Source: Bacteroidales bacterium (lineage in GTDB: Bacteria > Bacteroidota > Bacteroidia > Bacteroidales > UBA932). Taken from it: a DNA stretch of 51,234 bases. The translations under genes and the position numbers were made by a program. The stretch lies in NCBI GenBank assembly GCA_017519185.1, contig JAFWSX010000010.1:1-51234 (forward strand), given 5' to 3'. This document shows, piece by piece, positions 8,397 to 16,927 of the stretch. Every line of letters starts with the position of its first letter. Position 1 is the first letter of the stretch. Below the pieces are notes generated by a model. That model saw only the letters and a program-made list of their open reading frames with translations, was not told where the DNA came from and did not search any database.

Positions 8397-10181
8397 CTAC
8401 ATTCTCTCCGGCAACTTGATGCCGAGAATGGTCATTGCCTTGGTGAGAACCTGTGCGATGGCTGCGAGCAGCGCCAGCCTCTGCGAGCGGACTTTGTCGT
8501 CGTCTGCTTTGAGGACGCTGACGTCGTGGTAGTACTGGTTGAACTCCTTGGCAAGCTCATAAGCATAGTTGGCGACAAGGGCGGGTGAATGTGCCTCTGC
8601 AGCTTCAGCCACCTTGTCGGGGAAGGATGCCAGCAACTTGACGATCTCTATCTCCTTGGGAATGAATTCCACTCCAGTGAAGCAAACCGGGAACTTCTGT
8701 TCGGCTGCCTTGCGGAGAATAGACTTGATGCGGGCGTAGGTATACTGTATGAACGGGCCTGTGTTGCCGTTGAAGTCGATGCTTTCCTTCGGGTCGAAGA
8801 GCATAGTCTTTCGCGGATCCACCTTGATGATGAAATATTTCAAGGCACCGAGGCCGATGGTCATGAACAGTTCCTTCTGCTCTTCTTCATCCATATCATC
8901 CAGCTTGCCCAGCTCGAGGGAAGTCTCGCGGGCGGTAGCATACATTTTCTCAATGAGGTCGTCGGCATCGACTACGGTGCCTTCCCTGGACTTCATCTTG
9001 CCTTCGGGAAGTTCGACCATTCCGTATGACATATGGTATATGGCATCTGCCCAGGACATTCCGAGCTTGCCCAGAATAAGCTTGAGCACCTGGAAGTGGT
9101 AGTTCTGCTCATTGCCTACTACATATATTATCTCGTCGAAATTGTATTCGTCGTGACGGCGGCAGGCAGTGCCGAGATCCTGCGTCATATAGACTGATGT
9201 TCCGTCGCTTCTCAGAAGCAGCTTCTTGTCAAGGCCGTCGCCTGTCAGGTCGCACCACACCGATCCGTCATCACGGCGGTAGAACACGCCTTTCGCAAGG
9301 CCTTCCTCCACCAGCGACTTGCCAAGCAGATAGGTCTGCGATTCGTAGTATATCTTGTCGAAGCTGACGCCAAGGTCAGAATAGGTCTTGTCGAAACCAT
9401 CATATACCCAGCCGTTCATCTTTGCCCAGAGTGCACGGACTTCAGGATCGCCCTGCTCCCACTTCAACAGCATTGCCTGCGCCTCTTTCAGGCACGGTGC
9501 CTGCTTCGCAGCCTCCTCCTTGTCAAGGCCGGTCTTTTCCATTATCTCGGCCACTTCCTCGTTCAGCATATTGTTGAACTCGACATAGAAGTCGCCTACC
9601 AGATGGTCTCCTTTCTTGCCGGAAGATTCAGGAGTTACGCCGTTGCCCCGGCGGAGCCAGGCCAGCATCGACTTGCAGATATGTATGCCTCGGTCGTTCA
9701 CGAGGTTCACCTTGACCACATTGTTGCCGGCTGCAGCGAGCAGCTGGGAAACCGACCATCCGAGAAGGATGTTGCGGATATGTCCGAGGTGGAGCGGCTT
9801 GTTGGTGTTGGGGGAAGAGAATTCCACCATCACGGTACGTCCGTTGGAAGGGTGCTGTCCCCAGTCCTTGGCAGCGTAGATTTCTGAGAACACCTTACCC
9901 CAGTAGGCTGCAGACATCTTGATGTTGAGGAAGCCCTTGACCACATTGTAGGACTCAATGCTCTCGGCGTTGGCCTTCATATATTCGCCGATTTCCGTCG
10001 CCGTGGCTTCAGGAGCCTTGCGGCTCACCCTGAGCAGAGGGAAAACCACGAGGGTCACGTCCCCTTCGAATTCCTTGCGGGTAGCCTGCAGCTGCAGTGC
10101 TCCGGGAGCGGGTTCCACACCATAAAGAGTCCTGACAGCATCGGCGGCCAGACCGCTTAACAAATCTATCGAGTTAATCAT
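8397..10181 (-). CDS. argS: arginyl-tRNA synthetase
   Basis: Class I aminoacyl-tRNA synthetase that charges tRNA-Arg in the cytoplasm (594 residues, normal length). The HIGH signature is KPLHLGHIRNILLGW near residue 130 and the KMSKS-equivalent loop is GKMKSREGTVV near 395. The N-terminal ~95 residues are the Arg-specific Add-1 domain, and the C-terminal helical DALR anticodon-binding domain ends the protein (YAYELAKEFNQYYHDVSVL). Its ATG follows the upstream peptidase stop by one base (TAAtATG), so the two are almost certainly co-transcribed. Confidence 0.97.
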   Translation of the reverse strand: MINSIDLLSGLAADAVRTLYGVEPAPGALQLQATRKEFEGDVTLVVFPLLRVSRKAPEATATEIGEYMKANAESIESYNVVKGFLNIKMSAAYWGKVFSEIYAAKDWGQHPSNGRTVMVEFSSPNTNKPLHLGHIRNILLGWSVSQLLAAAGNNVVKVNLVNDRGIHICKSMLAWLRRGNGVTPESSGKKGDHLVGDFYVEFNNMLNEEVAEIMEKTGLDKEEAAKQAPCLKEAQAMLLKWEQGDPEVRALWAKMNGWVYDGFDKTYSDLGVSFDKIYYESQTYLLGKSLVEEGLAKGVFYRRDDGSVWCDLTGDGLDKKLLLRSDGTSVYMTQDLGTACRRHDEYNFDEIIYVVGNEQNYHFQVLKLILGKLGMSWADAIYHMSYGMVELPEGKMKSREGTVVDADDLIEKMYATARETSLELGKLDDMDEEEQKELFMTIGLGALKYFIIKVDPRKTMLFDPKESIDFNGNTGPFIQYTYARIKSILRKAAEQKFPVCFTGVEFIPKEIEIVKLLASFPDKVAEAAEAHSPALVANYAYELAKEFNQYYHDVSVLKADDDKVRSQRLALLAAIAQVLTKAMTILGIKLPERM

Positions 10182-10182
10182 A

Positions 10183-12273
10183 TTATTTCAGTCCGTTATA
10201 TTCAAGAAGTGCATCGACAGTGGCATCGTGGCCGCGGAAATTCCTGTAGAGTTCTCCTGCATCGGCTTCGTCGCCACGCTTGAGAATTTCATAGCGATAT
10301 TTGCGCGCCAGTTCCTGGTTGAAGATGTCGCCGGTCTCATCGAAAGCCTTGGAGGCGTCATTGTCGAGAACCTGAGCCCAGAGATAGCTGTAGTAGCCGA
10401 CATCATATCCGTGGGAGAAAATGTGCAGGAAATACGGAGCCCTGTAGCGGGGCGGAATCTCGGTGAGAAGGCCGATATCCTTGAGTATCTTAGACTCAGC
10501 CGCCAGCACGTTGTAGTTCTCGGGGATCTCTTTCTGTGAGTAGAGACCAAGGTCCAGATACATCGCTGCGAGCAGTTCAGTCATAGCGAAACCCTTACCG
10601 TAATTCTTTGACTCAAGATATTTGTCCACCAGCTCCATCGGTATGACCTCACCGGTCTCATAATGCTTTGCATATACCTTGAGCACCTCGGGAGCAAATG
10701 CCCAGTGCTCGTTGAGCTGCGAAGGAACCTCCACGAAATCGTGGTCGAAATATGAAATGCCAGGGTACTTCACGTCGATCAGGAAAGACGCGAGGGCGTG
10801 TCCGAACTCGTGGAAGAAGGTCTCGGTCTCGTCAGGTGTGAGCAGCGAAGGCTTGCCTCCCACAGGACGTGAGAAGTTGCCGCATATTGTGACGATGGGG
10901 GTTATCTTGTTGCCGGCTTCGTCATACTTCTGGTCGCGGTAGCCGCCGCACCAGGCGCCATTGCTTTTCTCGCCGGGACGGGCGAACATATCCATAAAGA
11001 TGACACCCAGGCTGGTTCCGTCAACATCCTTGCACTCGAAGGCCTCGGCCTCAGGATGAGGCAGCGGAACGTTGGCAAGCGGCTCGAAAGTGATTCCGAA
11101 AAGCTTGTTAGCCGTATAGAATATGCCTTCACGCACATTCTCGAAGCGGAAGTAAGGTTTAAGTTCCTCTTCGTCGATGCTGTATTTCTCAGCCTTTGCA
11201 AGATTAGAGTAATATCTCCAGTCTGCGGCCTGGACTGTCGTGATGCCGTCCTTTGCTGCCATAGCCTTGATGTCCTTCAGTTCCCGGTTGGCTGCAGCAA
11301 GGGATGCCTTCCACACCTGGTCGAGGAGTTTGTAGACATTCTCGGAGTTCTTGGCCATACGGTCCTCAAGCTGGAAATCCACGAAAGTGTCGTAGCCGAG
11401 AATCTGGGCCTTGCGAAGTTTCAAACGGATAATCTCTTCACAGATTTCCTTGTTGTCCTCTGCATTATTGTTGTTGCAGCGGTTCAGATAGGCGTCGAGA
11501 ACCTTGATGCGGAGTTCCCTGTTCGCCGCGCTCTGGAGGAAAGGCATTACACTCGGGTTGTCAAGGCCGACAATCCACCTGTCGGAAAGTCCTGCGGCCT
11601 CAGCCCTTGAAGCAGCCTCCGCTATGAAATCGGCGCTGAGGCCGGCAAGGTCAGCCTTGTCCTTTATCTCAAGCTTCCAAGCTGCAGTCTCCTTGATCAG
11701 GTTCTGGGAGAACTTTAGCTGGAGGTTGGAGATGGCGGCATTGACCTCTTTCAGTTCGGCCTTCTTGTCGGCAGGGAGAGCCGCTCCGTTCCTGGCGAAG
11801 CTCTTGTATACATTGTCGACCAGGCGAAGCTGTGCCGCATCGAGACCAAGCTGGTCTTTACGGTCATATACAGACTTGATCCTCTGGAAGAGGGCGTCGT
11901 TCAGCTGGATATTGTTGGAATGCTCGCTCATCATCGGAGTGATCACGTTCGATGCCTCAGCAACCTCGTCGTTGAAAGCCATCGACTCGACATTGCCAAA
12001 GACTCCGTATACGTCGGAAAGCAATTCTCCGGACTTGTCATAAGCCACTATAGTATTATCGAAGTTAGGTTCTTCCTTGCTGTTGACGATAGCTGCGATC
12101 TCAGCGTCGTGGGCTTCGATGGCCTTCTTTATGGCTGGAACGAAATCCTCAGTCTTGATTTCATCGAAAGGCGGGATGCCGAAAGGAGTGTTCCACTCCT
12201 TGAGGAGGGGATTCTTCTCAACGCACGCGCAGAGACTCATTGCTGCGATTGCCATGACTATAATCCTTTTCAT
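10183..12273 (-). CDS. dcp: M3-family zinc metallopeptidase (peptidyl-dipeptidase Dcp-like) lipoprotein
   Basis: A 696-residue M3 (thimet oligopeptidase) family peptidase that cleaves short peptides, in Dcp-type members by removing C-terminal dipeptides. The zinc motif is ETFFHEFGHALASF, with the third ligand Glu about 25 residues on. The start at 12273 gives MKRIIVMAIAAMSLCAC, a lipoprotein signal with lipobox LCAC, implying an envelope location. An ATG 18 bases upstream would only extend the signal. It is separated from argS by one base and lies downstream of rpoD, from which it is insulated by a terminator. Confidence 0.92.
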   Translation of the reverse strand: MKRIIVMAIAAMSLCACVEKNPLLKEWNTPFGIPPFDEIKTEDFVPAIKKAIEAHDAEIAAIVNSKEEPNFDNTIVAYDKSGELLSDVYGVFGNVESMAFNDEVAEASNVITPMMSEHSNNIQLNDALFQRIKSVYDRKDQLGLDAAQLRLVDNVYKSFARNGAALPADKKAELKEVNAAISNLQLKFSQNLIKETAAWKLEIKDKADLAGLSADFIAEAASRAEAAGLSDRWIVGLDNPSVMPFLQSAANRELRIKVLDAYLNRCNNNNAEDNKEICEEIIRLKLRKAQILGYDTFVDFQLEDRMAKNSENVYKLLDQVWKASLAAANRELKDIKAMAAKDGITTVQAADWRYYSNLAKAEKYSIDEEELKPYFRFENVREGIFYTANKLFGITFEPLANVPLPHPEAEAFECKDVDGTSLGVIFMDMFARPGEKSNGAWCGGYRDQKYDEAGNKITPIVTICGNFSRPVGGKPSLLTPDETETFFHEFGHALASFLIDVKYPGISYFDHDFVEVPSQLNEHWAFAPEVLKVYAKHYETGEVIPMELVDKYLESKNYGKGFAMTELLAAMYLDLGLYSQKEIPENYNVLAAESKILKDIGLLTEIPPRYRAPYFLHIFSHGYDVGYYSYLWAQVLDNDASKAFDETGDIFNQELARKYRYEILKRGDEADAGELYRNFRGHDATVDALLEYNGLK

Positions 12274-12300
12274 ATTTATAGTTTTTCTCATTCTTTCTAA

Positions 12301-12335
12301 ATAAAAAAGAGGGTTTCTTCATCAGATTCCCTCTT
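12301..12335 (-). terminator. intrinsic terminator after rpoD
   Basis: On the minus strand, AAGAGGG (12329-12335) pairs with CCCTCTT (12307-12313) around a 15-nt loop and is followed by a T run (TTTTTTAT). It sits between the sigma factor stop and the M3 peptidase start, so it should end rpoD transcripts. Confidence 0.75.
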
Positions 12336-12353
12336 AATTCACCAGATGGGAGA

Positions 12354-13214
12354 CTAACCCAGATAGCTTTTGAGCAGCTTGCTGCGGGCACTGTGACGGA
12401 GGCGGCGGATGGCCTTCTCCTTGATTTGACGAACCCTCTCGCGTGTCAGTCCGAAATGTTCTCCGATCTCTTCGAGTGTCATCTCCTGACAACCGATGCC
12501 GAAGAAATACCTCACGATGTCCCTCTCCCTTTCAGTGAGAGTAGAAAGGGCCCTTTCTATCTCCTTGTTGAGGGATTCGTTCACGAGACCCTTGTCGGCG
12601 TTGGGAGAGTCGTTGTTGACAAGGACGTCCAGCAGACTGTTGTCCTCGCCGTCTACGAACGGAGCATCCACAGATACGTGGCGTCCTGAAACCCTCAACG
12701 TGTCGTTGATCTTCTCACGCGGAATGCCGAGAATCTCTGCCAGCTCATCAGAAGAAGGCATACGCTCATTCTCCTGCTCGAACTTACTGAGAGCTTTATT
12801 GATCTTATTCAGCGATCCAACCTGATTGAGCGGAAGGCGAACGATCCTCGACTGTTCTGCCAAAGCCTGCAGGATTGACTGGCGGATCCACCAAACGGCG
12901 TAAGAAATGAACTTGAAACCTCTGGTCTCATCGAACTTTTCCGCAGCCTTGATCAGGCCAAGGTTACCTTCGTTGATGAGGTCAGGAAGGCTCAAGCCCT
13001 GGTTCTGATACTGCTTGGCGACCGAAACCACGAACCTGAGGTTCGCTCTCGTCAGCTTTTCAAGGGCTTCCTGGTCGCCTTTCTTGATACGCTGGGCAAG
13101 CTCTACCTCTTCTTCTACCGTGATCAGCTCTTCTCTGCCAATTTCTTGCAAATACTTGTCGAGAGATGCGCTCTCTCGATTCGTAATCGACTTTGTAATT
13201 TTAAGTTGTCTCAT
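12354..13214 (-). CDS. rpoD: primary RNA polymerase sigma factor (sigma-70 / RpoD, Bacteroidota type)
   Basis: The housekeeping sigma factor that directs RNA polymerase to TTTG/TAnnTTTG promoters. At 286 residues it lacks the long region 1.1 and non-conserved region, as is usual for Bacteroidota. Region 1.2 begins [20 protein letters not shown]. Region 2 contains [23 protein letters not shown] in two parts and the -10-reading [10 protein letters not shown]. Region 3 follows ([14 protein letters not shown]), and region 4 has [20 protein letters not shown] near the end. A -7 element lies at 13255-13262 and a terminator follows, so it looks monocistronic. The htrA-like gene ends only 66 bp upstream. 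Confidence 0.97.
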   Translation of the reverse strand: MRQLKITKSITNRESASLDKYLQEIGREELITVEEEVELAQRIKKGDQEALEKLTRANLRFVVSVAKQYQNQGLSLPDLINEGNLGLIKAAEKFDETRGFKFISYAVWWIRQSILQALAEQSRIVRLPLNQVGSLNKINKALSKFEQENERMPSSDELAEILGIPREKINDTLRVSGRHVSVDAPFVDGEDNSLLDVLVNNDSPNADKGLVNESLNKEIERALSTLTERERDIVRYFFGIGCQEMTLEEIGEHFGLTRERVRQIKEKAIRRLRHSARSKLLKSYLG

Positions 13215-13254
13215 TAATCGATAATGATATCAGGCCACTGGAGGCCATAGCGCG

Positions 13255-13287
13255 CAAATATATATATTTAAATCAAGATATTACAAA
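13255..13287 (-). promoter_or_regulatory. probable rpoD promoter
   Basis: On the minus strand TATATTTG (13255-13262) is an exact -7 element, with TTTG at 13284-13287 separated by 21 bases, slightly longer than the usual 19. The upstream box abuts the stop codon of the htrA-like gene. The expected leader is about 35 nt. Confidence 0.6.
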
Positions 13288-14384
13288 TTTACCATGATTT
13301 CTTTTTGAACATTGTCGCGCAACACCGTAACGACGGCTTTTTCACCGGGGCGGAGCTTGCTCACCTGCACCTGGACTTCAGATGCCGTGTTCACGTTGTT
13401 CAGGTTGATCTCCTTGATGATGTCGCCTGAGCGGAGACCGGCGGCAGCCGCAGGAGTTTCAGCCCTCACGTCAGCGATGGTCACGCCCTTGTCGGTATCC
13501 ATCATAGAGATGCCGAGCACAGCGCGCTGCACTGAACCGAACTCTATGAAGTCATCAGTGATCTTCTTGACGATGTTCACAGGCACTGCGAATGCATAGC
13601 CGGAATATGAACCCGTGAGGGAGATGATTGAAGTGTTGATGCCGACAAGCTGGCCGCTGGTGTTCACAAGCGCGCCGCCACTGTTTCCGGGATTGACGGC
13701 AGCATCGGTCTGGATGAAGGATTCAACCCTGTAGGAACCGTCATAGTTCGGGAATGAACGTCCCTTTGCGCTGACGATACCGGCCGTGATGGTAGAACGC
13801 AGGTCATAGGGACTGCCTATGGCAAGCACCCATTCGCCGAGCCTCAACTCGTCGGAATCGCCCATTTCGAGGGCCTGGTAGCCTGTTCCCTCAACCTTCA
13901 GAAGGGCCAGGTCGGTGGCAGCGTCGGTTCCTATCACTTTAGCATCGTGGACGCTGTTGTCATAGAGGGTTACCTGCACTTCGTCAGCACCTGAAACGAC
14001 GTGGTTGTTCGTAACGATATATCCGTCTTCGGAGATTATCACTCCGGAACCGATTCCAACCTGATCCTGAGGGGTGTTGGCGAAACCGAAGAAATAGTCG
14101 AACATCGAAGAGGGCGACTGCTGGCGGCTGGCCTTCTTGACAACTTTGACATATACGACTGAATTGACAGCCATTTCAGCAGCATCGCTGAAATAAGTGG
14201 CAGTCATCACATCTTTCTCACTGCGGACAATCTTCCTGTCCTGAGGAATTTCGTTTTTCTCTCTGAGTTCTTCCTTGAACTCGCTTAATTCGCTGGTCTT
14301 GGCAGACACCTTGCCTGCAACCACATAAGAGACTAAGCCTGACAAAATGACAGACAAAGCCGCAATCAATAGACCTTTTTTCAT
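13281..14384 (-). CDS. HtrA/Deg-family serine protease with one PDZ domain
   Basis: A periplasmic trypsin-like quality-control protease (367 residues). An N-terminal hydrophobic signal or anchor (MKKGLLIAALSVILSGLVSY) is followed by the protease domain. The triad is visible as His in IVTNNHVVSG (near 129), Asp in DAATDLALLKVEG (near 160) and Ser in NPGNSGGALVN (near 235). A single PDZ domain occupies about 270-367. DegP/DegQ proteins have two PDZ domains and ~450-500 residues, so this is DegS-like in architecture; the reading frame ends normally and does not look truncated. It is divergent from dnaN. Confidence 0.92.
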   Translation of the reverse strand: MKKGLLIAALSVILSGLVSYVVAGKVSAKTSELSEFKEELREKNEIPQDRKIVRSEKDVMTATYFSDAAEMAVNSVVYVKVVKKASRQQSPSSMFDYFFGFANTPQDQVGIGSGVIISEDGYIVTNNHVVSGADEVQVTLYDNSVHDAKVIGTDAATDLALLKVEGTGYQALEMGDSDELRLGEWVLAIGSPYDLRSTITAGIVSAKGRSFPNYDGSYRVESFIQTDAAVNPGNSGGALVNTSGQLVGINTSIISLTGSYSGYAFAVPVNIVKKITDDFIEFGSVQRAVLGISMMDTDKGVTIADVRAETPAAAAGLRSGDIIKEINLNNVNTASEVQVQVSKLRPGEKAVVTVLRDNVQKEIMVNL

Positions 14385-14465
14385 ATTGTAATTGTTGATA
14401 ATTTCCGGGGCATTTTGCGGTCAAATTATATGCCAAAAGGGTACGGAGTTTCAGTTGTTTTTTAT

Positions 14466-14473
14466 TATCTTTG
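14466..14473 (+). promoter_or_regulatory. possible dnaN promoter, -7 element
   Basis: TATCTTTG is an exact TAnnTTTG match 38 bp upstream of the dnaN ATG. No TTTG lies at the expected distance, so only the -7 box is supported. The rest of the divergent spacer 14385-14510 is AT-rich and I see no gene in it. Confidence 0.5.
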
Positions 14474-14510
14474 TGTGTTACCATAAAGATTAATAATTAA
14501 CATCAGTGAT

Positions 14511-15635
14511 ATGAGATTCGTATTATCAAGTTCGGAACTTCTCCGCGGACTGGTGTCCGTTTCGAGAGTATTAGCAAACAAGCCTGCCCTTGCAATATTG
14601 GACAATTTCCTCTTTGACCTCAAGGACAATTCCCTTACCGTCACTGCATCTGACGGAGAGACGACTCTCCGCACAAGCCTTCCGGTAGAGCAGGTCCTCG
14701 AAGAAGGCGCTGCTGCAGTTCCCGCCAGGCTTCTTATAGACTCGCTCAAGGAGTTTCCGGACCAGCCCCTCTCATTCCTCACTGACAAAGCCTCTTCGCT
14801 CAACATAATCTGGTCCAGCGGTGCTTCCAAGATTCCGTTCTTCCCTGCCGAAGACTATCCCGTTTTCCCTGTGATCGCAGAGGACGCCAACAAGCTCGAC
14901 ATCCCGGCCCCCATCCTTCTCAACGGCATCAATGACACCATCTACGCCACTGCCGAAGAAGAGCTGAGGCCCGTGATGAACGGCATATTCTTCGACATCG
15001 ACACTGTCGGCACTTCAGTCGTGGCTTCAGATGCCCACAAGCTGGTTTGCTATACTGTCTTTTCAGTGAAAGGCAGCGAGAAGTGCTCGTTCATCCTGCA
15101 CAAGAAACCCGCCGCCGTACTGAAGAATATCATCGGCAAGGCCGAAGGTGACATCTCCGTGAAGTTCGACAAGCGCAACGCAATGTTCTCGTTTGACAAT
15201 ACGGTGCTCGTCTGCCGCCTTGTAGACGGCAACTATCCTGCATACCGCACCGTCATCCCGAAGAACAACCAGAACAAGATGATCATCGGCCGCGTTGAAT
15301 TCCTGAATGCAGTCCGCCGCGTGGCAGTCTGCTCGAACCAGGCCACAAGCCATATCATCCTGAAGATTTCTGCCGGCGAGATAATGATTTCAGCAGAAGA
15401 CACCTCATTCGCAATCTCTGCATATGAGAAACTGAGCTGCCAGTATGACGGCGTTGACATCGAGATCGGCTTCAAGGCCCCGTTCCTCGCCGAGATCCTG
15501 AGCAACCTGCCGTTCGAGAACATCTGCATGTGCCTCGCTGACAGATGCCGTGCCGCGCTGATCGTTTCAGCCGACGAAAAGGATCCTTCAGAAGAGCTCT
15601 GCGCCCTGCTGATGCCGATCATGCTCAATTCATAG
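14511..15635 (+). CDS. dnaN: DNA polymerase III beta subunit (sliding clamp)
   Basis: The ring-shaped processivity clamp of the replicative polymerase. The 374 residues match the three-domain clamp: MRFVLSSSELLRGLVSVSRV opens domain 1, FFPAEDYPVFPVI marks the domain 1-2 junction, RPVMNGIFFDID and VASDAHKLVCY lie in domain 2, and LVDGNYPAYRTVIPKNN opens domain 3. It starts a plus-strand cluster with the exonuclease 6 bp downstream. dnaA is ~30 kb away in this window, so the classic dnaA-dnaN pair is split. Confidence 0.96.
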   Translation: MRFVLSSSELLRGLVSVSRVLANKPALAILDNFLFDLKDNSLTVTASDGETTLRTSLPVEQVLEEGAAAVPARLLIDSLKEFPDQPLSFLTDKASSLNIIWSSGASKIPFFPAEDYPVFPVIAEDANKLDIPAPILLNGINDTIYATAEEELRPVMNGIFFDIDTVGTSVVASDAHKLVCYTVFSVKGSEKCSFILHKKPAAVLKNIIGKAEGDISVKFDKRNAMFSFDNTVLVCRLVDGNYPAYRTVIPKNNQNKMIIGRVEFLNAVRRVAVCSNQATSHIILKISAGEIMISAEDTSFAISAYEKLSCQYDGVDIEIGFKAPFLAEILSNLPFENICMCLADRCRAALIVSADEKDPSEELCALLMPIMLNS

Positions 15636-15641
15636 TCCACG

Positions 15642-16418
15642 ATGGAACTCAAGCTCAACAATCCCCTGTTGTTCTTCGATCTGGAAACGACAGGGCTTGA
15701 CGTTTCGCGCGACCGCATAGTCGAAATCGCCGCCGTCAAAGTATTCCCCGACGGCCATTGCGAAGAGAAACGCAGGCTTATAAACCCCACCATTCCCATC
15801 CCTAAGGAAGCCCAGGATGTGCACCACATCAGCGACGAGGACGTCAAAGACCAACCAACTTTCAAGCAGGTGGCGAAGTCGCTTGCTCAGTGGATGGAGG
15901 GCTGCGACATAGCCGGCTACAACTCCACCCGATTCGACATTCCGCTGCTGGCCGAAGAGTTCCTGAGGGCCGGCGTCGATTTTGATTTCCGCAAAAGGAA
16001 ACTGATAGACGTACAGAACATCTTCCACAAGATGGAGCAACGCACCCTCGTAGCCGCTTATGCATTCTACTGCAACAAGAACCTTGACGACGCCCATTCT
16101 GCACTGGGGGATGTCAGGGCGACATACGAGGTTCTCAAGGCTCAGCTTGACAGATACGAAGGCACCCTGCAGAACGACGTAAAATTCCTTGCAGACTTCA
16201 CCACCCGCAACCGGCTTGCAGACTATGCAGGACGCATCATCCTCAACGAACACGACGAGCCTGTCTTCAACTTCGGCAAGCACAAGGGACGCAAGGTGAT
16301 TGACGTGCTGCGTGCCGAGCCCAGCTACTACGACTGGATGATGAACGGTGATTTCACGCTCGACACCAAGAAAGTGCTCACCGACATCTATCTGGAATCC
16401 AAGAAAAAGGCACTATGA
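15642..16418 (+). CDS. DnaQ-like DEDDh 3'-5' exonuclease with ExoX-like C-terminal domain
   Basis: A 258-residue exonuclease of the DnaQ superfamily. The DEDDh residues are visible: Asp and Glu in LFFDLETTGLD (Exo I), Asp in GYNSTRFDIPLL (Exo II), and His/Asp in DDAHSALGDVRAT (Exo III). A small C-terminal domain (FNFGKHKGRKVIDV, YYDWMMNGDF) matches the pattern found at the end of exodeoxyribonuclease X-like proteins (formerly DUF3820). It may be a proofreading or repair exonuclease. It lies 6 bp after dnaN, and its stop overlaps the next ATG by 4 bases, so the three form one operon. Confidence 0.9.
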   Translation: MELKLNNPLLFFDLETTGLDVSRDRIVEIAAVKVFPDGHCEEKRRLINPTIPIPKEAQDVHHISDEDVKDQPTFKQVAKSLAQWMEGCDIAGYNSTRFDIPLLAEEFLRAGVDFDFRKRKLIDVQNIFHKMEQRTLVAAYAFYCNKNLDDAHSALGDVRATYEVLKAQLDRYEGTLQNDVKFLADFTTRNRLADYAGRIILNEHDEPVFNFGKHKGRKVIDVLRAEPSYYDWMMNGDFTLDTKKVLTDIYLESKKKAL

Positions 16419-16927
16419 ACATAGCTGTCCTGAGACCGTCCGGCAACTATTGTTTCCGTCCCGACACTACCCTCAACAGGGAAGCGCGAGACTACTACAT
16501 CCCCGACGGGGTTGAAGCCGTGACTCTCAGGCCTTGCATCTACTCCAAAATAATAAAGGCCGGGAAGTGTGTCTCCGAAAGGTTTGCAGAAAGGTACGTG
16601 GACAACTTCGGCTTCGGTGTCTTGCTTGATGCGGAAGATACAGACCCTATGGAAGCATTCTGTATGGACGGCAGTTCTTATCTTTCAGGCGACACTGCTC
16701 CGGTTTCAGGAATCAATGACGCAGTTTTCGAAGTCAGTATCAACGGCAAGCCTTGGTTAAGGAAGGAAGGATTCAGCGCCGGGATGCTGTTTGATGCTCT
16801 CGTCACCGTCAGCAGAAGAAGTTCAGTAAGGGCTACAGATATGATTGCGGTATGCCTGCCGGAATCTTTGACACTTCACAAAGGAGATTCCTTCACCTTC
16901 GAAGGGCAGAAGGTCAACATCCTATAA
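16415..16927 (+). CDS. degenerate fumarylacetoacetate hydrolase (FAH)-like protein
   Basis: A 170-residue protein that I align by eye to the ~200-residue FAH family of Bacteroidota. FRPDTTLNREARDYYIPDG corresponds to the K/R-P-D-x-A-L segment, CVSERFAERYVDNFGFGV to the region before the FTARD motif, FCMDGSSYL to the FDGSA segment, and VSINGKPW to the DINGK segment. The usual metal-binding E-x-E pair is replaced (LRPCIYSKI), FTARD reads LLDAEDT, and the N-terminal GRNYxxH motif is reduced to RPSGNYC. It therefore probably keeps the fold but not the hydrolase chemistry. It overlaps the exonuclease by 4 bases and converges on the next gene with a 6-base overlap. Confidence 0.65.
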   Translation: MNIAVLRPSGNYCFRPDTTLNREARDYYIPDGVEAVTLRPCIYSKIIKAGKCVSERFAERYVDNFGFGVLLDAEDTDPMEAFCMDGSSYLSGDTAPVSGINDAVFEVSINGKPWLRKEGFSAGMLFDALVTVSRRSSVRATDMIAVCLPESLTLHKGDSFTFEGQKVNIL

